64,000 bases of DNA, taken from contig JAEUNL010000019.1 of assembly GCA_016791115.1 (NCBI GenBank), positions 1 through 64,000 of the forward strand. Reading direction: 5' to 3'. Position numbers and translations under genes: made by a program. Below are positions 8,441-17,018 of this stretch, in pieces (position 1 is the first letter of the stretch; the number at the start of each line of letters is the position of its first letter). The notes beneath the pieces are model-generated. The model saw only the letters and a list, made by a program, of their open reading frames with translations, did no database searches and was not told where the DNA came from. Source of the DNA: Rhodocyclaceae bacterium. Its GTDB lineage: Bacteria; Pseudomonadota; Gammaproteobacteria; Burkholderiales; Rhodocyclaceae.

Positions 8441-9643
8441 CTAGACCGCCTGCGCCGCCGCGACGGCGGACGACCAGGCCCACTGGAAATTGTAGCCACC
8501 GAGCCAGCCGGTCACGTCGACCACCTCGCCGACGAAGAACAGGCCCGGCACCGAGGTCGCCTCCATCGTTTGCTGGGAGAGGCCGCCGGTATCGACGCCG
8601 CCCAGCGTCACCTCCGCCTTGTCGAACCCCAGCGTGCCCGAAGGCTGGATGCGCCAGTGCTTCAGCGCATGCGCAATTTCGCCGAGCACCTTGGCTGAAA
8701 GCTGCACGGGGGGCCGATTCCAGCCATGCCCATCAGCAAAGGCAAGCGCCACGCGCCTTGGCAATGCACCTGCCAGCAGATCGCCTATCGGCGAGGCTTC
8801 CCGGCGATGCCGTTCGATCCATTCGTGCCCCTTCTCGTCGGGCAGCAGGTCGATCTCGATCGGCCCGCGCGCGCCGGCCTGCTGCCAGTAGGACGAGATC
8901 TGCAGGATCGCCGGCCCCGACAGGCCGCGATGCGTGAGCAGCACCGCCTCGCGGAAGCGTGGCGACTTGCGCAGGTCGGGACAGGCGGTAATGGCATCGA
9001 ACGACGCGCCGGACAATTCGCCGAAGCGCGCGAGGAATTCCGGGTCGGCCGCCAGCGGCACCAGCGCCGGCTTCGGCGACACCACCGCAAGGCCGAATTG
9101 CTCGGCCACGCGATAGCCGAAAGGACTTGCGCCGATCTTCGGAATCGACAACCCGCCGCTGGCGATCACCAGCGAGGCGCACCGAAAACTACCCTGGGAG
9201 GTCGCCACCTCGAAGCGTGCACCGTCGCTAAAATCACGCGCGACGATCCGCTCGACGCTGGCCGGCATCGCCCATTTCACCTGGCCGCGCTCGCATTCGC
9301 GCACCAGCATGTCGATGATCTGCCGCGCACTGTCGTCGCAGAACAACTGGCCGAGCGTCTTCTCGTGGTAGCGGATGCGATGGCGCTCCACCAGTTCGAT
9401 GAAATGGCGCGGCGTGTAGCGCGCCAGGGCGGAGCGGCAGAAATGCGGATTGCGCGAGAGGAACGCCTCCGGCCGGCAGTGCAGGTTGGTGAAGTTGCAG
9501 CGCCCGCCGCCGGAGATGCGGATCTTCTCCGCCAGTTTCTCCGCGTGGTCGACCAGCAGCACGCGCCGGGCGCGCATGCCGGCCTGCGCCGCGCACATCA
9601 TGCCCGCCGCGCCTGCGCCGATGATGACGACGTCGAAATCCAT
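8441..9643 (-). CDS. NAD(P)/FAD-dependent oxidoreductase, HI0933/YhiN (BaiN-like) family
   Basis: A 400-residue flavoprotein. The N-terminal FAD-binding Rossmann motif is DVVIIGAGAAGMM, followed by the family signature SGGGRCNFTN about 45 residues later, and the C-terminal GGV.T and FVGEVVDVTGWLGGYNFQ regions that close the FAD site. The start is placed at the Met of MDFDVVIIG; an in-frame Met 5 codons upstream (9658) adds no family sequence. The family is widespread, and some members reduce C=C bonds in bile-acid or steroid metabolism, but the substrate here is unknown. It converges on the sensor kinase with 16 bp between the stops. Confidence 0.85.
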   Translation of the reverse strand: MDFDVVIIGAGAAGMMCAAQAGMRARRVLLVDHAEKLAEKIRISGGGRCNFTNLHCRPEAFLSRNPHFCRSALARYTPRHFIELVERHRIRYHEKTLGQLFCDDSARQIIDMLVRECERGQVKWAMPASVERIVARDFSDGARFEVATSQGSFRCASLVIASGGLSIPKIGASPFGYRVAEQFGLAVVSPKPALVPLAADPEFLARFGELSGASFDAITACPDLRKSPRFREAVLLTHRGLSGPAILQISSYWQQAGARGPIEIDLLPDEKGHEWIERHRREASPIGDLLAGALPRRVALAFADGHGWNRPPVQLSAKVLGEIAHALKHWRIQPSGTLGFDKAEVTLGGVDTGGLSQQTMEATSVPGLFFVGEVVDVTGWLGGYNFQWAWSSAVAAAQAV

Positions 9644-9718
9644 GGACCGAATCCGCAAGTGAGCGGCGGATCATAGCGCGATCCACTAAACTCGCGGTTC
9701 CGCCCCCACGCCGCCGCC

Positions 9719-10564
9719 ATGCTCAGCTATCGCCACGCCTTCCACGCCGGCAACCATGCCGACGTACTCAAGCACCTCGTGCTGGTGCAGTTGCTGCGCT
9801 ACTTCAACCTCAAGGACAAGCCTTACTGGTTCATCGACACCCATGCCGGCGCCGGCGCCTACTCGCTGACCCGGGGCTATGCGACGCAAGTGGCCGAATA
9901 CAAGGACGGCATCGCGCGACTGTGGACGCGCGACGACATGCCCGAAGCAGTGCAGGACTACGTCGGCATCGTGCGCTCGGAGAACCGTGACGCCGCGCTG
10001 CGCCATTACCCCGGTTCGCCGCGCATCGCCCTGGCGCTGGCACGCGAGAGCGACCGCCTGCGCCTGTTCGAGCTGCATTCGAGCGACTGTCCGCTGCTCG
10101 AGCGCAACTTGGCCGAGGCGGGAAAGCGCGTGCTGATCCAGCATGGCGACGGCCTCGCAGGCCTCAAGGCATTGCTGCCGCCGCCACCGCGGCGCGCGCT
10201 GACGCTAATCGATCCATCCTACGAGGTAAAAGCCGACTACCAGCACGTCGTGCAGGCGCTGCGCGATGCGTTGACGCGATTCCCGACCGGTTGCTACGTG
10301 CTTTGGTACCCGCTGCTGTCTCGGATCGAGGCACAGAAGCTGCCGGAAAGGCTGCGCAAGCTGCCGGCGAGCGGCTGGCTCGACGTGACATTGCGCGTCA
10401 AGGCGGCCTCGCCCGACGGCATCGGCATGCACGGCAGCGGGCTGTTCGTCATCAACCCGCCGTACACGCTGCGCGCCACGCTGCAGTCGGGAATGCCCTG
10501 GCTCGCCCGTGTGCTGGCTCAGGACGACGGCGCGGGGTTCACCCTCGATTCGCTGGACACCTGA
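9719..10564 (+). CDS. rlmJ: 23S rRNA (adenine-2030 N6)-methyltransferase RlmJ
   Basis: A 281-residue RlmJ. The N-terminal signature MLSYRHAFHAGNHADVLKH is diagnostic, followed by the SAM-binding FIDTHAGAGAY. The catalytic N6-adenine methyltransferase motif is seen as LIDPSYE (about residue 162), corresponding to the DPPY-type motif. It methylates A2030 of 23S rRNA. The gene runs divergently from the flavoprotein. Its last 46 bp overlap the 3' end of the convergent nosR-like gene. Confidence 0.95.
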   Translation: MLSYRHAFHAGNHADVLKHLVLVQLLRYFNLKDKPYWFIDTHAGAGAYSLTRGYATQVAEYKDGIARLWTRDDMPEAVQDYVGIVRSENRDAALRHYPGSPRIALALARESDRLRLFELHSSDCPLLERNLAEAGKRVLIQHGDGLAGLKALLPPPPRRALTLIDPSYEVKADYQHVVQALRDALTRFPTGCYVLWYPLLSRIEAQKLPERLRKLPASGWLDVTLRVKAASPDGIGMHGSGLFVINPPYTLRATLQSGMPWLARVLAQDDGAGFTLDSLDT

Positions 10565-12696
10565 GCCGCCAGCGGCAAGTCTTCACTGGCACTCCCGCTG
10601 CCGCCCGGAATGACCACGCGGCCCTTGCGACGGTACAGCAGCACCGGCGCGCAGCGCCGCGGGTCGTGGTAGATGCCGACGCAATCGAGGCACTGGAAGC
10701 AATCGTCGTAGCGGATCGCGCCGCTGCGCTCGATCGCGTCGTAGTCGCAGCGATGGCGGCAGGTCTGGCACGGCTTGCCGCATTCGAGCCGGCGCGCGAT
10801 CCAGTCGAAGCGGCGCAGCCTGCCGCCAATCACCATCGCCGCGCCGAGCGGACACAGGTAGCGGCAGAAGAACTTGTAGACAAATGCGCCGGCCAGCAGC
10901 AGCCCGACCGCGTAGGCAACGAACGGCCAGGTGCGGTCGAAGCCGACGGTGATCGCGGTCTTGAACGGCTCGACCTCGACCATCGACTCGGCGAGCCGCG
11001 GCGCGAAGGCCGCAGCAAGCACCAGCGCGGCGAACACCGCGTAGCGCCCGCGATCGAGCACGCGTGCAAGCCTGCGCGGCACACGCCATTGCGGCACGCG
11101 CAGGCGCCGTGCCAGAACGGCAACGAATTCCTGCATGGCGCCGAAAGGGCAGAGCCAGCCGCAGAATGTGCCGCGCCCCCAGAGCACGAACGTGACGCAG
11201 GTGAAGGCAATCAGCAGCAGCGACACCGGGTCGTAGAGGAAGCTCGCCAGCCCCTGCCCCGCATGCAGCGACTTGACCGCGCCGGTGATCTGCACGATGG
11301 AAAGCTGGCCCTGCGCATGCCAGCCGATGAACACCAGCGTGAAAACAAGGAAGCCCAGCCGGAACCCACGCAGCCTGCGGGCATCGATCGAGATCCAGCG
11401 CGGGCGCGCAAGCACCACGGAGAGCAGCGCAAGGGCAAGGCCGATGGCCGCCAGGTCGGGCCAGCGCCCCTGCCACGCCAGCAGCCATTCCGGCAGCGGC
11501 GTGGGCGGATAAACGAAAAGTGATTCGGGCGGGGCGTATTTCAGCGTTGCCGTCTTGTGGGTAATGGTCGGCAGCATCATGCCCTTGGCGCGCGTCACGG
11601 TGAGACCGATCTGCATCGCGCGGCCGGGGTCCAGCCCGGCCTGGGCATAGACACGGAACAACCGCTGCGCATTGAATGGCGGCAGCCCGGCCGGCAGCGT
11701 GTAGTCGAACGGCATGTCGCGCAGCTCGATCGCGAGTTCGTCCTGCGCCAGCGACAGGCGCTGCGGCTGGGTGCCGGGCACGAAGCTGTCGTCGAACATC
11801 GCGTAGCGGCCGGCGGTGCCGACCCAAAGCACGTGCTGACCGGGTTCGAGGCGCTGCATGAGCTCGGCGTAGCGCCGGTCGCCGAGCAGCGCGCGGCCGG
11901 CCGTCGGGGCGTTGACGTAGCCGACATAGAGATCGACCAGCGTTTCGGCCGGCCGCGCCAGTCCTTCCTCGTCGACCTCGGCGCCGTCGGTGCCGGCGAA
12001 CAGCTTCTCGGCTTCGGCATTGGTCAAACGCAGGTGGCCGACTATGCCGCGTTCGACCAGCGTCGCGAAATCGAGTGGCTCGAAAATATCGCCACGCGCC
12101 TGCGCCGCTGGGCCGCGCTTGCCGGGATCGGCAAAGCCGAGTTTGACGCGCGCGACGGCGAGCGCGGCAGCCAGCACCGTCTGGTTGACGATGCGCACCG
12201 ATGCGGTGGCCTTGGTGACGCCGTCGAGCACCACGCGCTTCTCGCCGTCGCCGCCGCGCGTGCTGCCGTAGGCCGAGGAGATCGTGATCTCCTGGCGCAG
12301 GCTCCTGCCCGCGTACTGGCGCACGAAGTCGCGCAGCGGCGCCTCGCCCAGTCCGCTCAGGAACACCGGCTCGTGCTGGCGCAGCACCTCGACATCGATG
12401 AAGGCGCCCTTGCGGTCGATGGCGACCAGCAGGTTCATCGGCGTACCTTCGAAACCGGGAATCGGCGCCAGATCGATCGACTCAAAGGCGTAGCCGACGG
12501 GGCCGGCTTCCGGCTCCAGTTCGCTGGTGATCGGCCAGGCGGGCACGTCGGCGAGCTTGGGCTGCACGTGCAGCGGCGGCTGGAAGCGGCGCGCGACGTC
12601 GTCCTGCGTGAGGTCGCCTGCCGCTGCCGGTTGCGAAAGCAGGATCGTGGCGATGCAGCCCAGCGCGGCAAGCGGACGGTAAATGAATCCGGGCAT
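10519..12696 (-). CDS. nosR: NosR-type polyferredoxin/FMN membrane protein
   Basis: A 725-residue membrane flavoprotein of the NosR/NirI family, which delivers electrons to nitrous oxide reductase. A signal-like hydrophobic segment comes first, then a periplasmic FMN-binding domain with DGVTKATAS (about residue 155), where the Thr after Ala would carry covalent FMN. After several transmembrane helices come two CxxxCP motifs (CGWLCPFGA and CRYLCPLGA), and the C-terminus has two [4Fe-4S] clusters (CGKPCQTCRHRC and CFQCLDCVGIYHD). Start is at MPGFIYRP; an upstream in-frame Met at 12813 would add 39 residues with no family match. No nosZ, nosD, nosF or nosY is nearby, so this copy is an orphan. 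It lies 113 bp downstream of the TPR/GT41 gene on the same strand. Confidence 0.85.
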   Translation of the reverse strand: MPGFIYRPLAALGCIATILLSQPAAAGDLTQDDVARRFQPPLHVQPKLADVPAWPITSELEPEAGPVGYAFESIDLAPIPGFEGTPMNLLVAIDRKGAFIDVEVLRQHEPVFLSGLGEAPLRDFVRQYAGRSLRQEITISSAYGSTRGGDGEKRVVLDGVTKATASVRIVNQTVLAAALAVARVKLGFADPGKRGPAAQARGDIFEPLDFATLVERGIVGHLRLTNAEAEKLFAGTDGAEVDEEGLARPAETLVDLYVGYVNAPTAGRALLGDRRYAELMQRLEPGQHVLWVGTAGRYAMFDDSFVPGTQPQRLSLAQDELAIELRDMPFDYTLPAGLPPFNAQRLFRVYAQAGLDPGRAMQIGLTVTRAKGMMLPTITHKTATLKYAPPESLFVYPPTPLPEWLLAWQGRWPDLAAIGLALALLSVVLARPRWISIDARRLRGFRLGFLVFTLVFIGWHAQGQLSIVQITGAVKSLHAGQGLASFLYDPVSLLLIAFTCVTFVLWGRGTFCGWLCPFGAMQEFVAVLARRLRVPQWRVPRRLARVLDRGRYAVFAALVLAAAFAPRLAESMVEVEPFKTAITVGFDRTWPFVAYAVGLLLAGAFVYKFFCRYLCPLGAAMVIGGRLRRFDWIARRLECGKPCQTCRHRCDYDAIERSGAIRYDDCFQCLDCVGIYHDPRRCAPVLLYRRKGRVVIPGGSGSASEDLPLAAQVSSESRVNPAPSS

Positions 12697-12809
12697 GTCA
12701 GTGGCAGTGGAAGCGAACCGCCACGTTAGCGCAAACGCACGGACGATGCGCCCGGCCCGCGCTGGGCTGCAGCCTTCACGATCCGCTCCGCGGCGCCGCA
12801 GCCCCGGCT

Positions 12810-15095
12810 TCACGCCAGCGCCCGCAAGTAAGCGTGTTCGAGGTTGCGCGTGTAAACGGCCATGTCCGCGATGCCCGACTCGTCGATCCGGCGCAGGATC
12901 TGCCAGGACTGCGCTGTGCGCTCATCCGGCCGCTGCGCCAAACGCACGGCGAGGTCGACATATTCCGCCTCGCTGTACGCGATGCCGTCTTCCACGCCGA
13001 GGTGCTTCAGGATGCTGAAAGTCACCCGCTCGCTTTGCCGCTCGCCGCACAGCGTGACGACCGGCACCCCCATGTCGAGCGCCGCCACGGTGGTGTCGCC
13101 GCCGGTGTAGGGAAACGTGTCGAGCACGACGTCAACCCGCCGGTAACGCCAGCGCCCGAAATCGCCTTCGTCGCCCGAGGGGATGAAGACGATGCGCTCG
13201 CGTTCGATGCCGGCGGCATCCATGTAGCGCAGCGTCGCATCGCGCGCCCAGTTGTAATGCGGCGAGAACGCCAGCAACCCATTCGGCACGCGCTCTAGGA
13301 TCGCGCGCCAGGCGCCCAGACAGCGCGGCCCCAGCTTGAGCGCATTGACGAAGACGCCGAAGACCACGGCATCCTGCGCGATGCCCAGCTCGGCGCGCGT
13401 GCGTCCGCCGTCCGACGGCTTGTGGCGCAGGAAGGGCATCAGGCAACCCTGCATCGGCAGCAGGTCCTCGACCAGGTATTGCGCGTTGCCCGGCAGATCG
13501 GCATGCGCGTCGGTCATCTTGTAGTCCACCGTGTCGAGTCCGAGCGAACCGTGATAGCCGAGGTGGGTGATCTGCACCGGCGCCGGCTTCCACGCGAGGA
13601 TCAGCGGGCGGGCGCCGGCCATGTGGCCGCCGAGATCGATCAGCAGGTCGAGCCGGTCCTGCGCGATGCGCCTCGCGTTGTCGATCGACAGCGGCGCGTC
13701 GAGTACCGTGTAGGCATCGGCTGCCTCGCGGAAGCGACGTGTCAGTGCGTCCTCCGCATCGTTGAGCGCGTACAGGAAGATCTCGAAGCGAGAGCGATCG
13801 TGCCGGGCGATGACCTCATGCATGAGTAAGCCCATGACGTGGATCTTGAAGTCGGGCGACAGGTAGCCGATGCGGATGCGGCGTCCTTCGCGCGGCAGCG
13901 GCGCTGGCGTGACCCGCTCGCCGCGGGTGATCGCCATCGCGAGTTCGTTGTAGCGCCGGTAGAGGCCCAGCAGGCCGGCCTGCGGCAGGTCGGTGTACTG
14001 CAGCAGGCCGAACAGGCGCTGCATGGGGCCGATCTCGGGTATGCGGTCCGCGTCGCGGGCAAGCTGCGCGAGGTCGCGTGCGGCCTTGGCGAAATCGCCG
14101 AAGTGCATGCCGATCTCGAAACCGAACAGGGCATGGCGCGCATCGTCGCGCAGCCCGGCCGGCACCGCCTGGTAGTGCGCCGCCCACGTGTCGATGCGGT
14201 CGCGCGCCTTGTAGAGATCCGCGAGCCCGAAATAGGCGCCGGCCAGGATGTCCGCCGGCGCCTGCGCGGCCGCATCGCGGGCAAGGCACAGCGCCTGTTC
14301 GAACGCCGCGATGGCTTCGTCGTAGCGCTGCAGTTCGCGCAGCGCGGTGCCGAGGTTGAACTGCGCCCCGAGCAATTGCGGCGCGACCGTGGTGGCGCGC
14401 CGATAGCACTCAACCGCCGCCGCCGGATCGCGGGCGTCCTGCAGCAGCGTGCCAAGCGCCAGCATCGCCTCGGCGTCGTTCGGGTTGCGTTGCAGGGCCG
14501 CGTCGAACATGGCGCGCGCTTCGTCGCACCGACCGAGTTTCTGCAGCGCCAGCCCGAGGTTGTAGTGCAGGCCCGGCAGATCCGGCCTCGCACGTAGGGC
14601 CTCGCGATAACGGGCTTCGGCTTCCTCGTTGCTGTCCTGCCGCGTCAGCAGGTTGCCAAGGTTGTTCGCCGCCTCGCCGAACTGCGGGTCGATGGCCAGC
14701 GCCTGGCGCAACGCCGCCTCCGCCTCGGCAGTCTGCTCGAGCATTTGCAGCATCACCGCGTGGTTGTAGGCGGCGGCCGCATCGGCGGGCCGCAGTTCGC
14801 GGATGCGCGCGTAGCAGGCTGCCGCTTCGGCGATCGCGCCGGCACGTTGATGGACGAACGCCTGGCCCTGAAGCGCGCCGAGGTGATCCGGCTGCAGGAC
14901 GCGAACGCGCGCCAGCAAATTCAGCGCCGACTGCTGCGCGCCCATCATGACGGCTAGGCGCGCGCGCTCGATCAGCGCCGGCACGTTGTCGGCGTCGTCG
15001 CGCAGCACCGCGTCGTATAGCCGCGCGGCCTGCTCGAATTCTCTTGCCTGGACGTGCCGCGCGGCGGTGGCCAGGCGGACTGCGATGTCGGACAT
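12810..15095 (-). CDS. TPR protein with GT41 (O-GlcNAc transferase/SPINDLY-like) domain
   Basis: A 761-residue protein. The N-terminal 350 residues are tandem tetratricopeptide repeats (for example NNLGNLLTRQDSNEEAEARY and YNLGLALQKLGRCDEARAMF). The C-terminal 380 residues are a GT41 catalytic domain: RIGYLSPDFKIHVMG, then the ITHLGYHGSLGLDTVDY region, VFGVFVNALKLGP, and the UDP-binding VDVVLDTFPYTGGDTT near the end. Bacterial members transfer sugars to Ser/Thr of secreted or surface proteins such as flagellin and adhesins; the target here is unknown. The start at MSDIAVRL (15095) is chosen because the upstream extension to 15206 is not repeat-like. Confidence 0.88.
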   Translation of the reverse strand: MSDIAVRLATAARHVQAREFEQAARLYDAVLRDDADNVPALIERARLAVMMGAQQSALNLLARVRVLQPDHLGALQGQAFVHQRAGAIAEAAACYARIRELRPADAAAAYNHAVMLQMLEQTAEAEAALRQALAIDPQFGEAANNLGNLLTRQDSNEEAEARYREALRARPDLPGLHYNLGLALQKLGRCDEARAMFDAALQRNPNDAEAMLALGTLLQDARDPAAAVECYRRATTVAPQLLGAQFNLGTALRELQRYDEAIAAFEQALCLARDAAAQAPADILAGAYFGLADLYKARDRIDTWAAHYQAVPAGLRDDARHALFGFEIGMHFGDFAKAARDLAQLARDADRIPEIGPMQRLFGLLQYTDLPQAGLLGLYRRYNELAMAITRGERVTPAPLPREGRRIRIGYLSPDFKIHVMGLLMHEVIARHDRSRFEIFLYALNDAEDALTRRFREAADAYTVLDAPLSIDNARRIAQDRLDLLIDLGGHMAGARPLILAWKPAPVQITHLGYHGSLGLDTVDYKMTDAHADLPGNAQYLVEDLLPMQGCLMPFLRHKPSDGGRTRAELGIAQDAVVFGVFVNALKLGPRCLGAWRAILERVPNGLLAFSPHYNWARDATLRYMDAAGIERERIVFIPSGDEGDFGRWRYRRVDVVLDTFPYTGGDTTVAALDMGVPVVTLCGERQSERVTFSILKHLGVEDGIAYSEAEYVDLAVRLAQRPDERTAQSWQILRRIDESGIADMAVYTRNLEHAYLRALA

Positions 15096-15400
15096 GGAAA
15101 CGATGTTCCGGGTGAGTTGCGCCCCGTTGGCACTGGCCGGCAGGATCGCCCGGCCAGCCGGGATTCTGCCACGCGCCATGATCGCCTTCGCCAGAGATCT
15201 GCTCACGGGGCCGCTGCGCTAGGAGCCAGGACCAGGGCCACCTATGAGAGCATGCGCTCACACTCGATGATATGTCGTTTTTACAAGGGTCGTCTGTCCG
15301 GCACGTCTCGGCGCGGGGCACTGGAGACGCGTTGCCTGTGGCTTGGGAATCTGAAACGGCAAGGCAATAATCGGCCCCGGCACGGGAACCCGGGCGTGAT

Positions 15401-15427
15401 TTAGCACTCTATTTGCACGAGTGCTAA
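15401..15427 (+). promoter_or_regulatory. CIRCE operator (HrcA binding site) of rpoH
   Basis: A perfect CIRCE element: TTAGCACTC, nine bases, GAGTGCTAA. A TTGCAC box (15413-15418) inside the spacer and TAGAAT (15434-15439) form a likely sigma-70 promoter with 15-bp spacing, so HrcA binding would sit on the -35 region. The rpoH start is 37 bp downstream of the operator. HrcA is the known repressor for this operator. Confidence 0.95.
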
Positions 15428-15463
15428 CAGTGCTAGAATGATTTCAGAGGAGGATGTATCCGT

Positions 15464-16318
15464 ATGGCTCAAACCTTGTCTTTCCCGGTTCCTTCGGCGC
15501 TTGGCAGTCTGGATGCCTATATTTCGGCCGCCAACCGCTTTCCGCTGCTGACCGAGGCAGAAGAGAAGGATTTTGCCCATCGCTTCCGCGAAGACGGCGA
15601 TGTGGAGGCGGCGCGTGCGCTGGTGCTTTCGCACCTGCGTCTGGTGATCGCGGTGGCGCGCGGCTACCTTGGCTACGGCCTGCCGCATGCCGACCTGATT
15701 CAGGAAGGCAACGTCGGCCTGATGAAGGCGGTGAAGCGCTTTGACCCGGACCGCGGCGTGCGGCTGGTGTCGTTCGCGATCCACTGGATCAAGGCCGAGA
15801 TCCATGAGTACATCCTGCGCAACTGGCGGCTGGTGAAGATCGCCACCACCAAGGCCCAGCGCAAGCTGTTCTTCAACCTGCGCAGCATGAAGAACGGGCT
15901 GGCGAGCCTGAACCCGGATGAAGTCCGTTCCGTCGCGAAGCAACTCGGGGTCAAGCCCGAGGAAGTGGTCGAAATGGAAACACGCATCGCCGGCGGCGAC
16001 ATCGCGCTGGAAGGCAATCCGGACGATGACGAAGAGCGCTTCGCGCCGATCGCCTACCTCGCCGATTTGCGCGAGGAGCCGGAGCAGGCGCTCGAGCGCA
16101 AGCAGATGGCCCGCATGCAGGATGAAGGACTGAAGAGCGCCTTGGCGAGCTTGGACGAGCGCAGCCGCCGCATCATCGAGCGCCGCTGGCTTACGGAAGG
16201 CGACGCGTCGACGCTGCACGAGCTGGCGGCCGAGTACGGCGTTTCGGCCGAACGCATCCGCCAGATCGAAGCCAAGGCGATGCAGAAGATGAAGGGGCTG
16301 CTCGCCGCTGCGGCGTAA
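15464..16318 (+). CDS. rpoH: RNA polymerase heat-shock sigma factor RpoH (sigma-32)
   Basis: A 284-residue sigma-32. Region 2 is seen at [19 protein letters not shown] and [19 protein letters not shown], the RpoH box at QRKLFFNLR (about residue 127), and region 4 with the C-terminal HTH ([16 protein letters not shown]). It directs RNA polymerase to heat-shock promoters. It has a strong Shine-Dalgarno (AGAGGAGG, 15446-15453) and is preceded by a perfect CIRCE operator, so its transcription is probably under HrcA as well as post-transcriptional control. A UUCG-loop terminator follows, so it is monocistronic. Confidence 0.97.
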   Translation: MAQTLSFPVPSALGSLDAYISAANRFPLLTEAEEKDFAHRFREDGDVEAARALVLSHLRLVIAVARGYLGYGLPHADLIQEGNVGLMKAVKRFDPDRGVRLVSFAIHWIKAEIHEYILRNWRLVKIATTKAQRKLFFNLRSMKNGLASLNPDEVRSVAKQLGVKPEEVVEMETRIAGGDIALEGNPDDDEERFAPIAYLADLREEPEQALERKQMARMQDEGLKSALASLDERSRRIIERRWLTEGDASTLHELAAEYGVSAERIRQIEAKAMQKMKGLLAAAA

Positions 16319-16339
16319 GCCGGCGCGTCAGCCAGAGGC

Positions 16340-16367
16340 GGGCAGCTTCGGCTGCCCGTGTTCTTTT
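16340..16367 (+). terminator. Rho-independent terminator of rpoH
   Basis: A 7-bp perfect stem GGGCAGC/GCTGCCC (16340-16346 and 16351-16357) closed by a TTCG tetraloop, followed by a T-rich tail ending at 16367. It lies 21 bp after the rpoH stop. Confidence 0.85.
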
Positions 16368-16569
16368 GCGATCTTCTATTGCGATTGCGAAGAATCACTC
16401 AATCGATGGGCCTGAAAACGGCGCCAGCTGGCGCTTGCAGGATACCCCCCCTGAAACCCGCATGAATCGGCCACTCTGCGGCATGCCGGCGCGAGCGCCT
16501 TTATCCATGCGGCCCCTGGCACCGACCACGCGCGGCATCGACGGCATGCGCAGTCGCGACCGCGCGGCA

Positions 16570-16791
16570 TCACCGGGGCGTTGGCTCCTCGCGCAGCAGT
16601 CCGCCGACCCCGACGCCGGGTTCTTCGCGCGCCGGGTCGCGCGCACGGATGCCGCGCAGACGAGGATCGCCCGGCGCGCTGCCAGCTGCGTCGGGCGCCG
16701 GTGCAGGTTCGGGTACGTGTGGGGCGGTCTGCGCACAGGCCGCGAGCAGCGCCACGAGGCAGGCCAGCACGACACAGCGGATGTGGCTCAT
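16570..16791 (-). CDS. Small predicted lipoprotein, third gene of the TIR-NLR operon
   Basis: A 73-residue protein with a lipoprotein signal peptide: a short basic start, hydrophobic CVVLACLVALLAAC, and lipobox LAAC with the Cys at about residue 19. The mature part is a short Pro/Ala-rich then Arg/Glu-rich tail with no recognised domain. Its ATG overlaps the stop of the upstream gene by 4 bp (ATGA), so translation is probably coupled. It is the last gene of a three-gene unit headed by the TIR/NB-ARC/TPR protein. Function is unknown; the context suggests an envelope-anchored accessory. A spurious frame in GC-rich DNA cannot be excluded, but the lipobox and overlap argue for a real gene. Confidence 0.6.
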   Translation of the reverse strand: MSHIRCVVLACLVALLAACAQTAPHVPEPAPAPDAAGSAPGDPRLRGIRARDPAREEPGVGVGGLLREEPTPR

Positions 16792-17018
16792 GGTCGCTCC
16801 AGCGGGGCCGGCGCGCGCGGCAGCGAGGTCGTGCCGATGCCGTGATCCTCTCGCCCCAGGCTTTGGGACGGCGGCGCATCGGGCGCGGTCGGCACAACGG
16901 TTCGGCTACCCGGCTCCTGACGGCTTTCCGGCGCCAGCGGCTTGTCGTTCAGCTTCAGCGCAAACAGCGCGAGCGCCAGCAGCACGGCCACGAGCACCAC
17001 CCAATGCGTGCGCTTCAC
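16788..17018 (-). CDS. Small one-helix membrane protein, second gene of the TIR-NLR operon
   Basis: A 76-residue protein with one N-terminal membrane helix (WVVLVAVLLALALFAL, about residues 6-21) preceded by basic residues, so the C-terminal part probably faces the periplasm. The rest is a Pro/Ser/Arg-rich linker of about 50 residues without a known domain. It starts with GTG, overlapping the stop of the TIR gene by 4 bp (GTGA), and its own stop overlaps the next start by 4 bp. The two overlaps suggest co-translation with the NLR-like protein. Function is unknown. Confidence 0.6.
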   Translation of the reverse strand: MKRTHWVVLVAVLLALALFALKLNDKPLAPESRQEPGSRTVVPTAPDAPPSQSLGREDHGIGTTSLPRAPAPLERP

